A model generated the notes under the pieces. It saw nothing but the letters and a program-made list of their open reading frames with translations, searched no databases and was not told where the DNA came from. This document shows, one piece after another, positions 36,406 to 44,505 of a stretch of DNA of 64,000 bases. The stretch's first letter is position 1. Every line of letters starts with the position of its first letter. The stretch is from Dyadobacter sandarakinus (GTDB lineage: Bacteria > Bacteroidota > Bacteroidia > Cytophagales > Spirosomataceae): positions 1,242,001 to 1,306,000 of the forward strand of contig NZ_CP056775.1 in the NCBI RefSeq assembly GCF_016894445.1, written 5' to 3'. Made by a program: the position numbers and the translations under genes.

Positions 36406-36909
36406 ATGCAGGTATTGTCCAAAGTTTACGTCTTGCTGCTATCGGTGATGTGCCTGCTGCCTCTCGGCTGCAGGCCGTCTCAGGGTAGTCTTTCAATGAA
36501 GAATGTGCCTAATTACAACCCCAGTGCAGGAGACCATGTTCTTTTTCTTGAATTTAAAATCAGGAAAAACAGTGCAGGAGATGAAACCGCTGAGCTCGTC
36601 AGGTCAGTTGCCGGCTCCGGCCGTGTGAAAGCAATGCTGGCGGCGGCGGAAAGTCCCTACCGGATCGTGGCCATCCCGCGTTACAGTACCAGCCACCCCG
36701 AGCAGGAAATGCGGTATGAGCATCCGTTGTTTCAGTCGGTGGAGGTGTCAGACACTACCGGCGTTCTTTCCCGGAGCCGCCTGGCTGTGCATGAAGGTTC
36801 GCTCACGATCCGGCTGCAGGACGACCCATACCTGACGCGGGTCGACCTTTACAGTGAAGGGCCTGAAAAGGGACGAGTACTGATCAATACCCTAGACTTT
36901 AAACGATGA
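36406..36909 (+). CDS. Hypothetical lipoprotein
   Basis: 167 aa. The lipobox LPLGC (Cys near residue 22) marks a lipoprotein. The mature part is a mixed alpha/beta sequence (VLFLEFKIRKNSAGD, YRIVAIPRYST) and looks like a single small domain; I do not recognise the family. Its stop overlaps the start of the M64 peptidase gene by 4 bp (ATGA), so the two are translationally coupled and the lipoprotein may work with the peptidase. Confidence 0.72.
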   Translation: MQVLSKVYVLLLSVMCLLPLGCRPSQGSLSMKNVPNYNPSAGDHVLFLEFKIRKNSAGDETAELVRSVAGSGRVKAMLAAAESPYRIVAIPRYSTSHPEQEMRYEHPLFQSVEVSDTTGVLSRSRLAVHEGSLTIRLQDDPYLTRVDLYSEGPEKGRVLINTLDFKR

Positions 36910-38264
36910 GAAAAACATTTACTTTTCTGATCATGCTTTTGCCGGCAATCGCCGCATTGGGCCAAAAGTTTGATGTAGATACAATTTACAAATCCGGCCG
37001 GCTTGACAACAGGATCAATGTAGTGATCCTGGGCGATGGTTTTACCAATGCCGAGCTCCCGCGATTCAGGGAAGAGGCACGCCGGTTTTCTGAGTTTTTT
37101 CTGGGGTATGAGCCTTATAATCATTATAAAAACTATTTCAACTTTTTTGCCATAGCCACACCCTCCCGCGAAAGCGGCGTCACCAATCCGGGTGATGCGC
37201 CGGACGCCTATGCTGACCAGCCGGTCGGGAAAAAGGACACTTACTATGAGGCGACTTTTGGCAGTACCATTCACAGGCTGGTGACGGTTAACATATCGAA
37301 AGTGTATGATGTGCTGGCTTATAACCTGGCTTCCTACGACCTGGCGGTGGTATTGGTAAATACAGAATATTATGGCGGCTCAGGTGGAGCGGTGGCAGTG
37401 CACACGCTGCACGCACAGGCCAATACGATCGGTGTGCATGAGATTGCCCATACATTCAGTCATGTGAATGACGAATACTGGGCCGGTGCCATTTACGGCT
37501 GGGAAGCGCCCAATATGACCGTCGACAATAATCCGGCAACAATCAAGTGGAAACCCTGGCTCGATACCGATCCCATCGGCATCTTCCGGCATGGAGATTC
37601 GGGAGGGGCTGAGAAGTGGTACAAGCCGACTACTTCCAATTGCCTGATGGAGCTGCTGAGTCAGCCTTTCTGCCAGGTATGCCGGGAGGCGACTACGGAG
37701 CGTATACTCGAAATCGTGAACCCGCTGGAAGGTGTGACACCGGCTGTCTCATCTACAGTGACACTGACCGGCGACGACCGTACTTTCAGCCTGAACCTGG
37801 TACGTCCGGAACCCAATACATTAAAAGTAGAGTGGAGGCTGAATGGTACGCTGCTTGCCACCAACCAGGGTGAGCTGACCCTGGGTCCGGGTGCATTGAG
37901 TGGGTCCGCAGCAACGCTTACCGCGACCGTCTACGATTCGACCACCATGAGCCGGGCGGCGGGAGCAGTGGCTGCACGTACCCGGACAGCCGAGTGGAAA
38001 CTGGAAAAGCTGGTATTATCAAACCCGGCAGAAGCTGCCGGGCTGGTAAAGATTTTTCCTAATCCTGCCAGGGATTACATTCATTTCGAAACCCGCCTGC
38101 CGGGTTCCTCGCAGGTAACCTTGTACGACCGCGCCGGGCGCCAGGTAGCTTCAAAAGCATTTGACGGGTACATTGATCTGCCCGTTCCCGGCACGGCAGG
38201 CATTTACCTGTACCGGTTCAGTAACAATGGGCGTGAGGTAACCGGTGCCGTCGCAGCGGAGTAG
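36906..38264 (+). CDS. M64-family metallopeptidase with type IX secretion signal
   Basis: 452 aa. The signal peptide covers about 1-19. The peptidase M64 (IgA peptidase-like) domain begins NVVILGDGFTNAEL near 38 and has the zinc motif HEIAHTFSHVNDEY at 178-191 (H178, E179, H182, D189 as likely third ligand). A beta-sandwich linker follows (about 260-360), then a type A T9SS C-terminal domain (IFPNPARDYIHFET near 378 through GIYLYRFSNNG). It should be secreted or attached to the cell surface and digest protein. Confidence 0.9.
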   Translation: MRKTFTFLIMLLPAIAALGQKFDVDTIYKSGRLDNRINVVILGDGFTNAELPRFREEARRFSEFFLGYEPYNHYKNYFNFFAIATPSRESGVTNPGDAPDAYADQPVGKKDTYYEATFGSTIHRLVTVNISKVYDVLAYNLASYDLAVVLVNTEYYGGSGGAVAVHTLHAQANTIGVHEIAHTFSHVNDEYWAGAIYGWEAPNMTVDNNPATIKWKPWLDTDPIGIFRHGDSGGAEKWYKPTTSNCLMELLSQPFCQVCREATTERILEIVNPLEGVTPAVSSTVTLTGDDRTFSLNLVRPEPNTLKVEWRLNGTLLATNQGELTLGPGALSGSAATLTATVYDSTTMSRAAGAVAARTRTAEWKLEKLVLSNPAEAAGLVKIFPNPARDYIHFETRLPGSSQVTLYDRAGRQVASKAFDGYIDLPVPGTAGIYLYRFSNNGREVTGAVAAE

Positions 38265-38285
38265 GGCATGATCCGGCGCAGCCAG

Positions 38286-38315
38286 GTAAATGCAATCCAC
38301 CAGGGTAGCATTTAC
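38286..38315. terminator. Weak hairpin between convergent genes
   Basis: 8-bp inverted repeat (GTAAATGC 38286-38293 and GCATTTAC 38308-38315) between the M64 gene and the RHH-like gene. No T-run; possible terminator only. Confidence 0.35.
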
Positions 38316-38620
38316 TCGGCCGCCGATTTTGGCTTGCGGCCGACTTTGGTACGGTTCCGGATTTTGTCGGGACGGGGGCGGATTTCCTTATCCTCGAAAT
38401 AGAGGCGCAGCGATTCGAGAATGATATCCTTTTGCGTCAAACCCTCCCAGTAGCCGTAATCTTTCATGTTTTCCATCAGCACATAATCACAATCAAAGGT
38501 CACCTTGGTCGGGGCACCCTCGGGTACACTCTCCTTGGCGGTACTTTGTTCTTCTTCCTGGATGTCGGTAACGAGCGGGAGCGGCGCAAATTCAAATTTC
38601 CTTTCCTTAGCCATCTTCAT
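38312..38620 (-). CDS. Small ParA-partner protein, ribbon-helix-helix-like
   Basis: 102 aa from the ATG at 38620, which shares one base with the ParA stop (TGATG). The TTG one codon upstream is the less likely start. After a charged, disordered N-terminus, the sequence reads as one beta-strand (KVTFDCDYVL) and two helices (TQKDIILESLRLYF), the pattern of a ribbon-helix-helix DNA-binding protein, then a basic tail (RNRTKVGRKPK). Small RHH partners replace ParB in many ParA systems. The DNA target site is not visible. Confidence 0.7.
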   Translation of the reverse strand: MKMAKERKFEFAPLPLVTDIQEEEQSTAKESVPEGAPTKVTFDCDYVLMENMKDYGYWEGLTQKDIILESLRLYFEDKEIRPRPDKIRNRTKVGRKPKSAAE

Positions 38621-39384
38621 CAATTATTGATTCGTTCTAATATTTCCTTGGTCAGCTTGTAATAGTCTTCGGCTCCGTTGCTGTGCGGAGCGTAATCAAA
38701 TATGGTCGTACCATTGGCCTGTGCCTCTGACAATGCAATGTTGTCGCGAATGTACGATTCCATAAACACCTCACCAAGTTGCTCCCGGGTAGCGCTGATC
38801 AGTTCGTGGCTGATCTTTTTACGGATCTTCGGGTTGTACCGGGTCGCAAATACACCGCCCAGATTTGTATTCGGACTGATCTTCTTAATCTCCGCCGAGT
38901 ACACCAGAAAGTTGCGCAAACCTTCGTAGCTCAGGAATTCCGCCTGCAAGGGTACATAATACTGGTGGCACGAAACAAGTGCAAGCCGGGTGTTGCCGTA
39001 CAGGGCGGGAGGACAGTCGATGATCACAAAGTCATAGCGGTCCTTCACTTTTTCCAGCGCTATTTTCAGGTTAAACGGAAACACGGGTGCCGACTTGATG
39101 GTGTCTTCCCGGTGGATCATTTCAGCCGAGCCCGGCAGCACATCAATACTCCCGACCTTCTTGACAATCTCGTCAAACTCGTACTCGCCCGTGATAAACG
39201 AGCCGCTGTCTTTTTTTAACCCTGCGTGGGTAATGCCAAAACTTTTGGTCAGGCTAGCCTGTGCGTCGAGGTCTATAACCAGCACCCGGGCATTGGCAAA
39301 TTTGCTGAGGCCGGCAGCAATGCTTTGGGCAGAAGTTGTTTTACCAACGCCACCCTTGTTGTTAACAATACTGATGATCTTCAT
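38620..39384 (-). CDS. ParA family ATPase
   Basis: 254 aa with the deviant Walker A motif KGGVGKTT at 10-17 and the Walker B-like region VIIDCPPA near 117-124. It is the single-domain type without the N-terminal DNA-binding region of plasmid ParA. Such ATPases move DNA or protein cargo over the nucleoid or sort complexes at the membrane. It is followed at once by a small RHH-like gene, with no ParB. The upstream 270 bp are AT-rich. Confidence 0.9.
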   Translation of the reverse strand: MKIISIVNNKGGVGKTTSAQSIAAGLSKFANARVLVIDLDAQASLTKSFGITHAGLKKDSGSFITGEYEFDEIVKKVGSIDVLPGSAEMIHREDTIKSAPVFPFNLKIALEKVKDRYDFVIIDCPPALYGNTRLALVSCHQYYVPLQAEFLSYEGLRNFLVYSAEIKKISPNTNLGGVFATRYNPKIRKKISHELISATREQLGEVFMESYIRDNIALSEAQANGTTIFDYAPHSNGAEDYYKLTKEILERINN

Positions 39385-39604
39385 TTAAAAGTATTAATAG
39401 TATAAAAAGCTGCACATTTATCTCCTGTCTGACATGTAAATAAACAGAAAATATTTTTACCACTAATACTTCAAATAGAATGCATGAAAAGTTTTTGTTG
39501 TTGTAAATGTATAAAACTTTTTAAAAGAATAGTTAGTACTAAAAGAATTTTTTTTGCTAGATCATCTTTTACTCCTGCAAATGAGGTACTTACCTGAAAA
39601 CAAA

Positions 39605-39634
39605 AACAGGAAGCAGATTTATCTGCTTCCTGTT
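39605..39634 (-). terminator. Terminator of the MFS gene
   Basis: Perfect 14-bp inverted repeat (arms 39605-39618 and 39621-39634, 2-nt gap), with an A-run at the left that becomes a T-tract on the minus strand. It ends the MFS gene that stops at 39658. Confidence 0.85.
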
Positions 39635-39657
39635 ACATGCATATCCAACTTGTTTTC

Positions 39658-40926
39658 TTAAACCGTCCCGTCCGCAGCAGGTACCACTGCCGCCGTCTGC
39701 TCGGTTTTTAGGGTAGCATACCGGTGAATACGGTACATCAAAATGAGGGTCACAGCAATTGCGAGTACTACTACATTCCCGAGCATCGGGTAGTTTTCTA
39801 TATGTCCCGTACTGCCGACGGACACGATCAGGCCGGCAATCAGGGAAGCAATGCCACCGGCAATCTGCTGCACCGACGCATTGATACCCATGAACGCACC
39901 CCGGTCCTGGGGCTCGGGCACGGCGGTCATCAGGGCGGATGCCGAGATCATGCGGGCAGTGATTCCTACGAAAAGAAATACGTTGAGCACAATGATAATC
40001 CAGAGTGGGGTAATGCCAAGATTGCAATAAATGATCGTCATGATGGCTGCGATTACGGAACCGAGCACAAACACTTTGTACTTGCCGACCTTGTCACTCA
40101 GCTTGCCGATCATCGGGCTGAATACGAGCATGCAAATTCCGGTCACCATATATAAGGTAGGAAGCTGATCTTCGAGAATGCCCAGGTTGGCTACCCCGTA
40201 GGCTGTGCCGAAAGGCATCAGCATAAAGCCTCCGGTCGCGAGCAGGGTAGTAGCCGCGAAACCCTGCAGGTACTCGGGCCGGCTCAGGGTTTTGCCAAGA
40301 TGCGTGAATGCATTGTGCTTCGAGCGGATCTGCAGGTGACCGGTGATGGGCTTCATTTTACCAACTACCAAAAACCATACGACCACACTCAGCCCGACGA
40401 TCATCAGGAACGGAGCATGCCAGTCGAGCTGCTTGGCCAGGTAAAGCCCGATGGGAATGCCGAGTACCTGGCTGCTGGCAAAGGCCATTTGCACAAATCC
40501 CATTACGCGGCCGCGAACCTGGATCGGGAAAAGGTCAGTGATGATCGCGAAGCTGATTGACCCGATCACACCGCCAAACAATCCTGTGAAAATCCTCGCG
40601 AACAGCAGCAGGTGATAGGTAGGGGCGAGTCCGCAAAACAGGGTACCCACAATGAAGCCCGTGTAAAAGAAGAGTAGCATTTTTTTACGGTCAAACTTGT
40701 CAGCGAAGCCGGCGGTAAGGAGTCCGGCGGCACCGGCGCTGAATGCATAAGCCGAAACGACGATCCCGAACTGCCTGGTTGTAATGGACAGTTTTTCAAG
40801 CAGCAGGTACCCCAGGGGCGACAGGACCATGAAGTCGAGCACGACGGTAAACTGAAGAAAAGCGAGCACGGCTATGATGAATTTCTCATAGCCGGAAAAG
40901 GTTTGTTTGGTGGTTTGTTCAGACAT
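39658..40926 (-). CDS. MFS transporter
   Basis: 422 aa with about 12 membrane helices in the 6+6 pattern of the major facilitator superfamily. An MFS-type loop sequence GFADKFDRKK lies after helix 2 (about 73-82). The first helix starts near residue 12 (FIIAVLAFLQFTVVLDFMVLSPLG region). It resembles drug or sugar exporters of the DHA group. The methyltransferase gene ends 58 bp upstream on the same strand. Confidence 0.9.
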   Translation of the reverse strand: MSEQTTKQTFSGYEKFIIAVLAFLQFTVVLDFMVLSPLGYLLLEKLSITTRQFGIVVSAYAFSAGAAGLLTAGFADKFDRKKMLLFFYTGFIVGTLFCGLAPTYHLLLFARIFTGLFGGVIGSISFAIITDLFPIQVRGRVMGFVQMAFASSQVLGIPIGLYLAKQLDWHAPFLMIVGLSVVVWFLVVGKMKPITGHLQIRSKHNAFTHLGKTLSRPEYLQGFAATTLLATGGFMLMPFGTAYGVANLGILEDQLPTLYMVTGICMLVFSPMIGKLSDKVGKYKVFVLGSVIAAIMTIIYCNLGITPLWIIIVLNVFLFVGITARMISASALMTAVPEPQDRGAFMGINASVQQIAGGIASLIAGLIVSVGSTGHIENYPMLGNVVVLAIAVTLILMYRIHRYATLKTEQTAAVVPAADGTV

Positions 40927-40984
40927 AGTTGTTTGTCTTGTGAAGATTCATGAATCGGGGTATTGGGCGGCAGGGGGTGGTGAG

Positions 40985-42469
40985 CTATCCCGGGTTGACG
41001 GGCAGCATGAAGTTCTCTATGATTTTTTTGTTGTAACCTTTATACCCGCCCTGAAAATCCTTGCCTGCAACTGCAATAAAATCAGCCATTTTGTCGGAAT
41101 TAAGATGTGCGAGCAAAGCTTCATAATTGCCGTCATATTTAATGAAATATCCCGAATAAACTGTTACGTCCGGGTTCTCGTAGAGCACAAAATTGGGTTG
41201 CCGGTTAATGGGTGAAAAGATGATCTTTTTTCCAAATGTCTGATCGAGTCCCTGCGCTCTGCCGAATGCATACCAGGCTGCCGGGTTGGGCTTTCCATTA
41301 TCACGACGATTGAGGTCGGGTTTTACTTTAAGGAGGTAGGCATACGTATGCGGAAACTCCTGCTGCATGACCGGTTCCGGAATGATCCGGTGCTTGCCCG
41401 ATTCATCTTTCCGGTATGGAAAAAGGATGTACTCGACGACGGAATCCTGTGCACTTTTTAACTTGGACCCTTTGATGACAGGCCGCAACATCGTTTTTTC
41501 GAGGTACACAGTGGCTCCATCCTTACTCTCAGCATACACCAGCGCCTCTTTTTCATGAATAATCCTGAAAATAAAATGCGCATCAGCAAGCGTGACAAGG
41601 CCCACCGAGATCCGGCAAATGTCTCCCAATCGTACGCCTGTCTCCCTGGTTTGAGCCACCACGGAAAAATGCCAGTTGCCCGATTCCGGAAGTTCATCGG
41701 GAGAGGCCAGCCGGCTTATACAATTAAACGCACTGTCTACGCACTGCTCAAACCGGAAATGCGGTGACCTGTATTTTGAAAAAATGGTGACCGCCGAGTA
41801 GGTCGCTGCATTCCCGAATACAGAGAATGTGCCATAGTCTGTAAGCTGTAAAAGATTTTGCCGCTCATAAAAAAAGGCACGCAGCGGCTTGCCCGTCTCG
41901 GACCGGAAATAGGAATTGGGTGTGATCAGTGCGCATACACCATTGTCGCTGAGCAGCTTGGCACTCAGCTCGAAGAAGGCAATGTAGGCGTCGGTTGAGC
42001 CCGACCTGCAAAATTTATAATGCTGCTGAATGTATTTGCGCTGGGCTTCGGGTAAATGCTGGATGCGGATGTAAGGCGGATTGCCGGTAATCAGGTCAAA
42101 GCGCTCGCGCGATCGAACCCGTTTAAGGGCGTCCCGCTTTTGCAGGTTCCACTTTACGGTAATCCCGAGTGGCGCGACCAGTGCATCCAGATTTTTGCGG
42201 CAAGCCTCAATCGCGTCGGCATCAATGTCCCAGCCATGCAAACCTTCCAGGTTTTGCAAAAGTGTCTCGGACGATGAACAATCAATAATATGGCGGGCAA
42301 CCGGCACCAGAAATCGCCCGTCGCCGCAGGCTGGGTCGAGCACGCGGAAACCGGACCGGTAATGATCGTAAAATCCGGCATCCCTCAAAATTTTCTCAAC
42401 AATGAAAGGGGGTGTATAAATTTGTCCGAGGAGCTTCTTCTTCTCGTAAGTGCGTGTTTGCGATGCCAT
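40985..42469 (-). CDS. Eco57I/TaqI-like N6-adenine DNA methyltransferase
   Basis: 494-aa DNA methyltransferase. SAM-binding motif I is DPACGDGRFL at 45-54, and the catalytic motif IV is NPPY at 130-133 (gamma-class m6A). Motif X-like LGQIYTPPFIVEKIL is at 14-28. The C-terminal half (about 240-494) is a target-recognition region similar to TaqI/Eco57I enzymes. It probably protects host DNA from the candidate nuclease encoded just upstream; alternatively it is an orphan modifier. The intergenic gap to the nuclease gene is 232 bp. Confidence 0.87.
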   Translation of the reverse strand: MASQTRTYEKKKLLGQIYTPPFIVEKILRDAGFYDHYRSGFRVLDPACGDGRFLVPVARHIIDCSSSETLLQNLEGLHGWDIDADAIEACRKNLDALVAPLGITVKWNLQKRDALKRVRSRERFDLITGNPPYIRIQHLPEAQRKYIQQHYKFCRSGSTDAYIAFFELSAKLLSDNGVCALITPNSYFRSETGKPLRAFFYERQNLLQLTDYGTFSVFGNAATYSAVTIFSKYRSPHFRFEQCVDSAFNCISRLASPDELPESGNWHFSVVAQTRETGVRLGDICRISVGLVTLADAHFIFRIIHEKEALVYAESKDGATVYLEKTMLRPVIKGSKLKSAQDSVVEYILFPYRKDESGKHRIIPEPVMQQEFPHTYAYLLKVKPDLNRRDNGKPNPAAWYAFGRAQGLDQTFGKKIIFSPINRQPNFVLYENPDVTVYSGYFIKYDGNYEALLAHLNSDKMADFIAVAGKDFQGGYKGYNKKIIENFMLPVNPG

Positions 42470-42701
42470 GCTACAATTCAGGGGCGGGCGTTATATTCAT
42501 TGTTTTACCAACTACATCCATGAAAGTACCCGCGCTGCCTGGAAGTGTAGACCTCTGCCGGACGCGGCCTTGTACGGAGATACAGTCAGGTTCTTGGAAG
42601 TCACTTTTTTAAAGTACCCGTCCTGACCGAAAGCTTTTTTTATTTTCTAAAAGCCCGGCTAAAAAAGAGCAGATCCTTAAAACAAATATACGTATAAACC
42701 T
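42470..42701. other. Gap between nuclease and methyltransferase genes
   Basis: 232 bp, AT-rich at 42640-42700. A 6-bp inverted repeat (GTCAGG ... CCTGAC, about 42584-42627) has a loop too long to call a terminator. It should contain the methyltransferase promoter. No gene seen. Confidence 0.4.
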
Positions 42702-43349
42702 TTACCGCAGATGGCACAGCCTGTAACCGCCGCGCCGGCGGATGGAGTCGGTGACAAAGGGTGGGTCGATGTCCCGGAAGGGAACTTCGTAAGTATCTTC
42801 GTGAAAGGTAAATGAAGTACGATCCTTGCGGACGCGCGTGGTACCAGCACGGTAAAATCGCCCGACCTGTTCGTGATACAATGCTTCCTTATCAATAAAC
42901 CCGATGAGCGATGCAATGGTACCATCCTCAGCGGACTGGTGAAAGGAAATACAGAAGTAATGGGTTGTACGGGACTCGGGCTTGTGGAGCTGGGATGCGG
43001 GAATATTCAGCACATAATCGCCGTGCAACACGCCGGTTTTCCGCTTCATCGCTTTGATGTCAACTGCAAATTGCTGACTATCAGTATCAATCTGAAAATC
43101 CTGGCCCCAGTCCTGCCCATCGGCAGCGCCAAATGACCGGGTGGGGCGAGGCAGGTGGTAGGCATCTGCAAACACAATCTCACCCAATGTGCCGGTAAAA
43201 CGCAGCATTCTTGTATGTGAATGCTTAGCAGCGTGCCGGTCCCAAATATTGGGTGTATGGTGGTGATGCAGAGAATGTTGCACCAGTTCACGAGCCCGAA
43301 ATTTCTGCTCGTCAGTCACGCAGAATTGTATGTACGTATGATGGTCCAA
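42702..43349 (-). CDS. Candidate type II restriction endonuclease (PD-(D/E)XK-like)
   Basis: 215 aa if begun at the TTG at 43349; an ATG at 43208 is the alternative. The longer frame from 43505 is excluded because it runs through the upstream terminator (43391-43424) and into the 3' end of the next gene. The nuclease-like core is GQDFQID (D84) ... VDIKAMKR (D97, K99), a D-x12-D-x-K pattern, after LGEIVFAD (E57). It lies upstream of the DNA methyltransferase on the same strand. I found no family name. Confidence 0.6.
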   Translation of the reverse strand: MDHHTYIQFCVTDEQKFRARELVQHSLHHHHTPNIWDRHAAKHSHTRMLRFTGTLGEIVFADAYHLPRPTRSFGAADGQDWGQDFQIDTDSQQFAVDIKAMKRKTGVLHGDYVLNIPASQLHKPESRTTHYFCISFHQSAEDGTIASLIGFIDKEALYHEQVGRFYRAGTTRVRKDRTSFTFHEDTYEVPFRDIDPPFVTDSIRRRGGYRLCHLR

Positions 43350-43390
43350 AATGTTGTCGTGTGTGCAATTCTCAGGAGGATTATTCAGGC

Positions 43391-43424
43391 AAAAAAGGAA
43401 GGGCTCAGGCGAATGCCCGAGCCC
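43391..43424 (-). terminator. Terminator of the actin-fold/PspA-like operon
   Basis: 10-bp stem with one mismatch (arms 43401-43410 and 43415-43424, GAAT loop). Read on the minus strand it is followed by TTCCTTTTTTT. It begins 18 bp after the stop of the 44455-43442 gene. Confidence 0.85.
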
Positions 43425-43441
43425 TCCTGCATGATGCTGTG

Positions 43442-44455
43442 TTACAAACCCAGCAAAAAGCCGATTGTGAAGTTGGCATCCCAGTCGAAAACAAATTGCT
43501 GGCATCCGGTTTCTTCTGCAACAGATTTATAAATGTTAACTCCTGCTTTGGACTTTGCATTCGTCAACTTTGCATAACTTTCAGGCGTACCCAGAATTGT
43601 ATAGCGCTCTTTTCCTTTCCTTACCTCCTTCGCCATTTCGAAGGGAACGCCTCCGATGATAAAGCAGGTTTTACGAAGCGACTGCGGAATTTTGGCTGCT
43701 TTTGATTTAACATCCTGCGTCACCTTGTCGTCACTGGTACCTTCCTGAAAATACTTGGCGCCATACGATTCCAAAGCCTGGATACGTGCATTTTCCAGCC
43801 AGGAAATTTTGGTATTTCCCGAGCCAATATCCACCACGAATGCCTTATCGGCGAAGCCTGCCGGTAGTACCGATTTTAGTCCGAGCTGTCCTTCCTGCTC
43901 GGGCGTAACCTGGTTAACCACATATCCCAGCGACTTCAATACCCGTGTGATCTTTACGGTAACATCTGCTTTGGCCGCTCCCGAGCTGACAACGAAATGG
44001 ATATCCTTACTCCCTACACCAAAATCGAGCATGCTGCTGATATACTTTTTTAAACCGATCCGTACATCTTCATCGGTAGCCATGTTTTCAGTTACCAGGC
44101 TGTTGCCGAATTCAGATTTCTCGAGCTTCCATCGTTTCGCATCGTCAACCCGGATGATGAAGGAGTTAAATCCGCTCGCACCGAGCTCCACCACGCCGCG
44201 GAGTTTGCCATTGACCGGCTCGGGTGCACTGTACTCGAAGGAAGCAGTCTGTGCAGTGGTAGCTTCACCGCTTCGAGTCGGCTCAGTTGTGGCACTGGTA
44301 TCCGTGTTGGTAGCCTGCGTTTCGGAGCTTTGTGCCCGGTCGGTAGCCATTTGCTGCAAGGCATTCTGGCCTCCTAGGTACTTGTATCCCAGGAATATAG
44401 CGCCAAGAATGATCGCTGTGATCAGTAACCGTCCTGCAACTGTCAGTCGTTTCAT
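43442..44455 (-). CDS. Membrane-anchored Ppx/GppA-fold protein
   Basis: 337 aa with one N-terminal membrane helix (about 8-26), then a Thr/Ser/Gln-rich linker (35-75). The rest follows the ASKHA actin-like ATPase fold of exopolyphosphatase/GppA proteins: phosphate-1 VVELGASGFNSF at 88-99, VSSGAAKAD near 156-164, TPEQEGQLGL (the Ppx catalytic Glu region) at 184-193, phosphate-2 VVDIGSGNTKIS at 207-218 and an adenosine-like CFIIGGVPFE near 264-273. The usual D in phosphate-1 is replaced by E90. It is the last gene of a three-gene operon. Confidence 0.72.
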   Translation of the reverse strand: MKRLTVAGRLLITAIILGAIFLGYKYLGGQNALQQMATDRAQSSETQATNTDTSATTEPTRSGEATTAQTASFEYSAPEPVNGKLRGVVELGASGFNSFIIRVDDAKRWKLEKSEFGNSLVTENMATDEDVRIGLKKYISSMLDFGVGSKDIHFVVSSGAAKADVTVKITRVLKSLGYVVNQVTPEQEGQLGLKSVLPAGFADKAFVVDIGSGNTKISWLENARIQALESYGAKYFQEGTSDDKVTQDVKSKAAKIPQSLRKTCFIIGGVPFEMAKEVRKGKERYTILGTPESYAKLTNAKSKAGVNIYKSVAEETGCQQFVFDWDANFTIGFLLGL

Positions 44456-44505
44456 AGGTTGTTCGTGGAAAAATGAAAAATGTAAAGCATTGAAAACTAA
44501 ATGAA

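Noticed and set aside
39385-39604. Possible centromere or origin next to ParA
   Set aside because: The region is AT-rich but I see no repeated short sites, DnaA boxes or replication gene, so nothing supports an origin.
43350-43505. Longer start for the candidate nuclease at 43505
   Set aside because: It would run through the strong terminator at 43391-43424 and the 3' end of the upstream gene; a later start is more likely.
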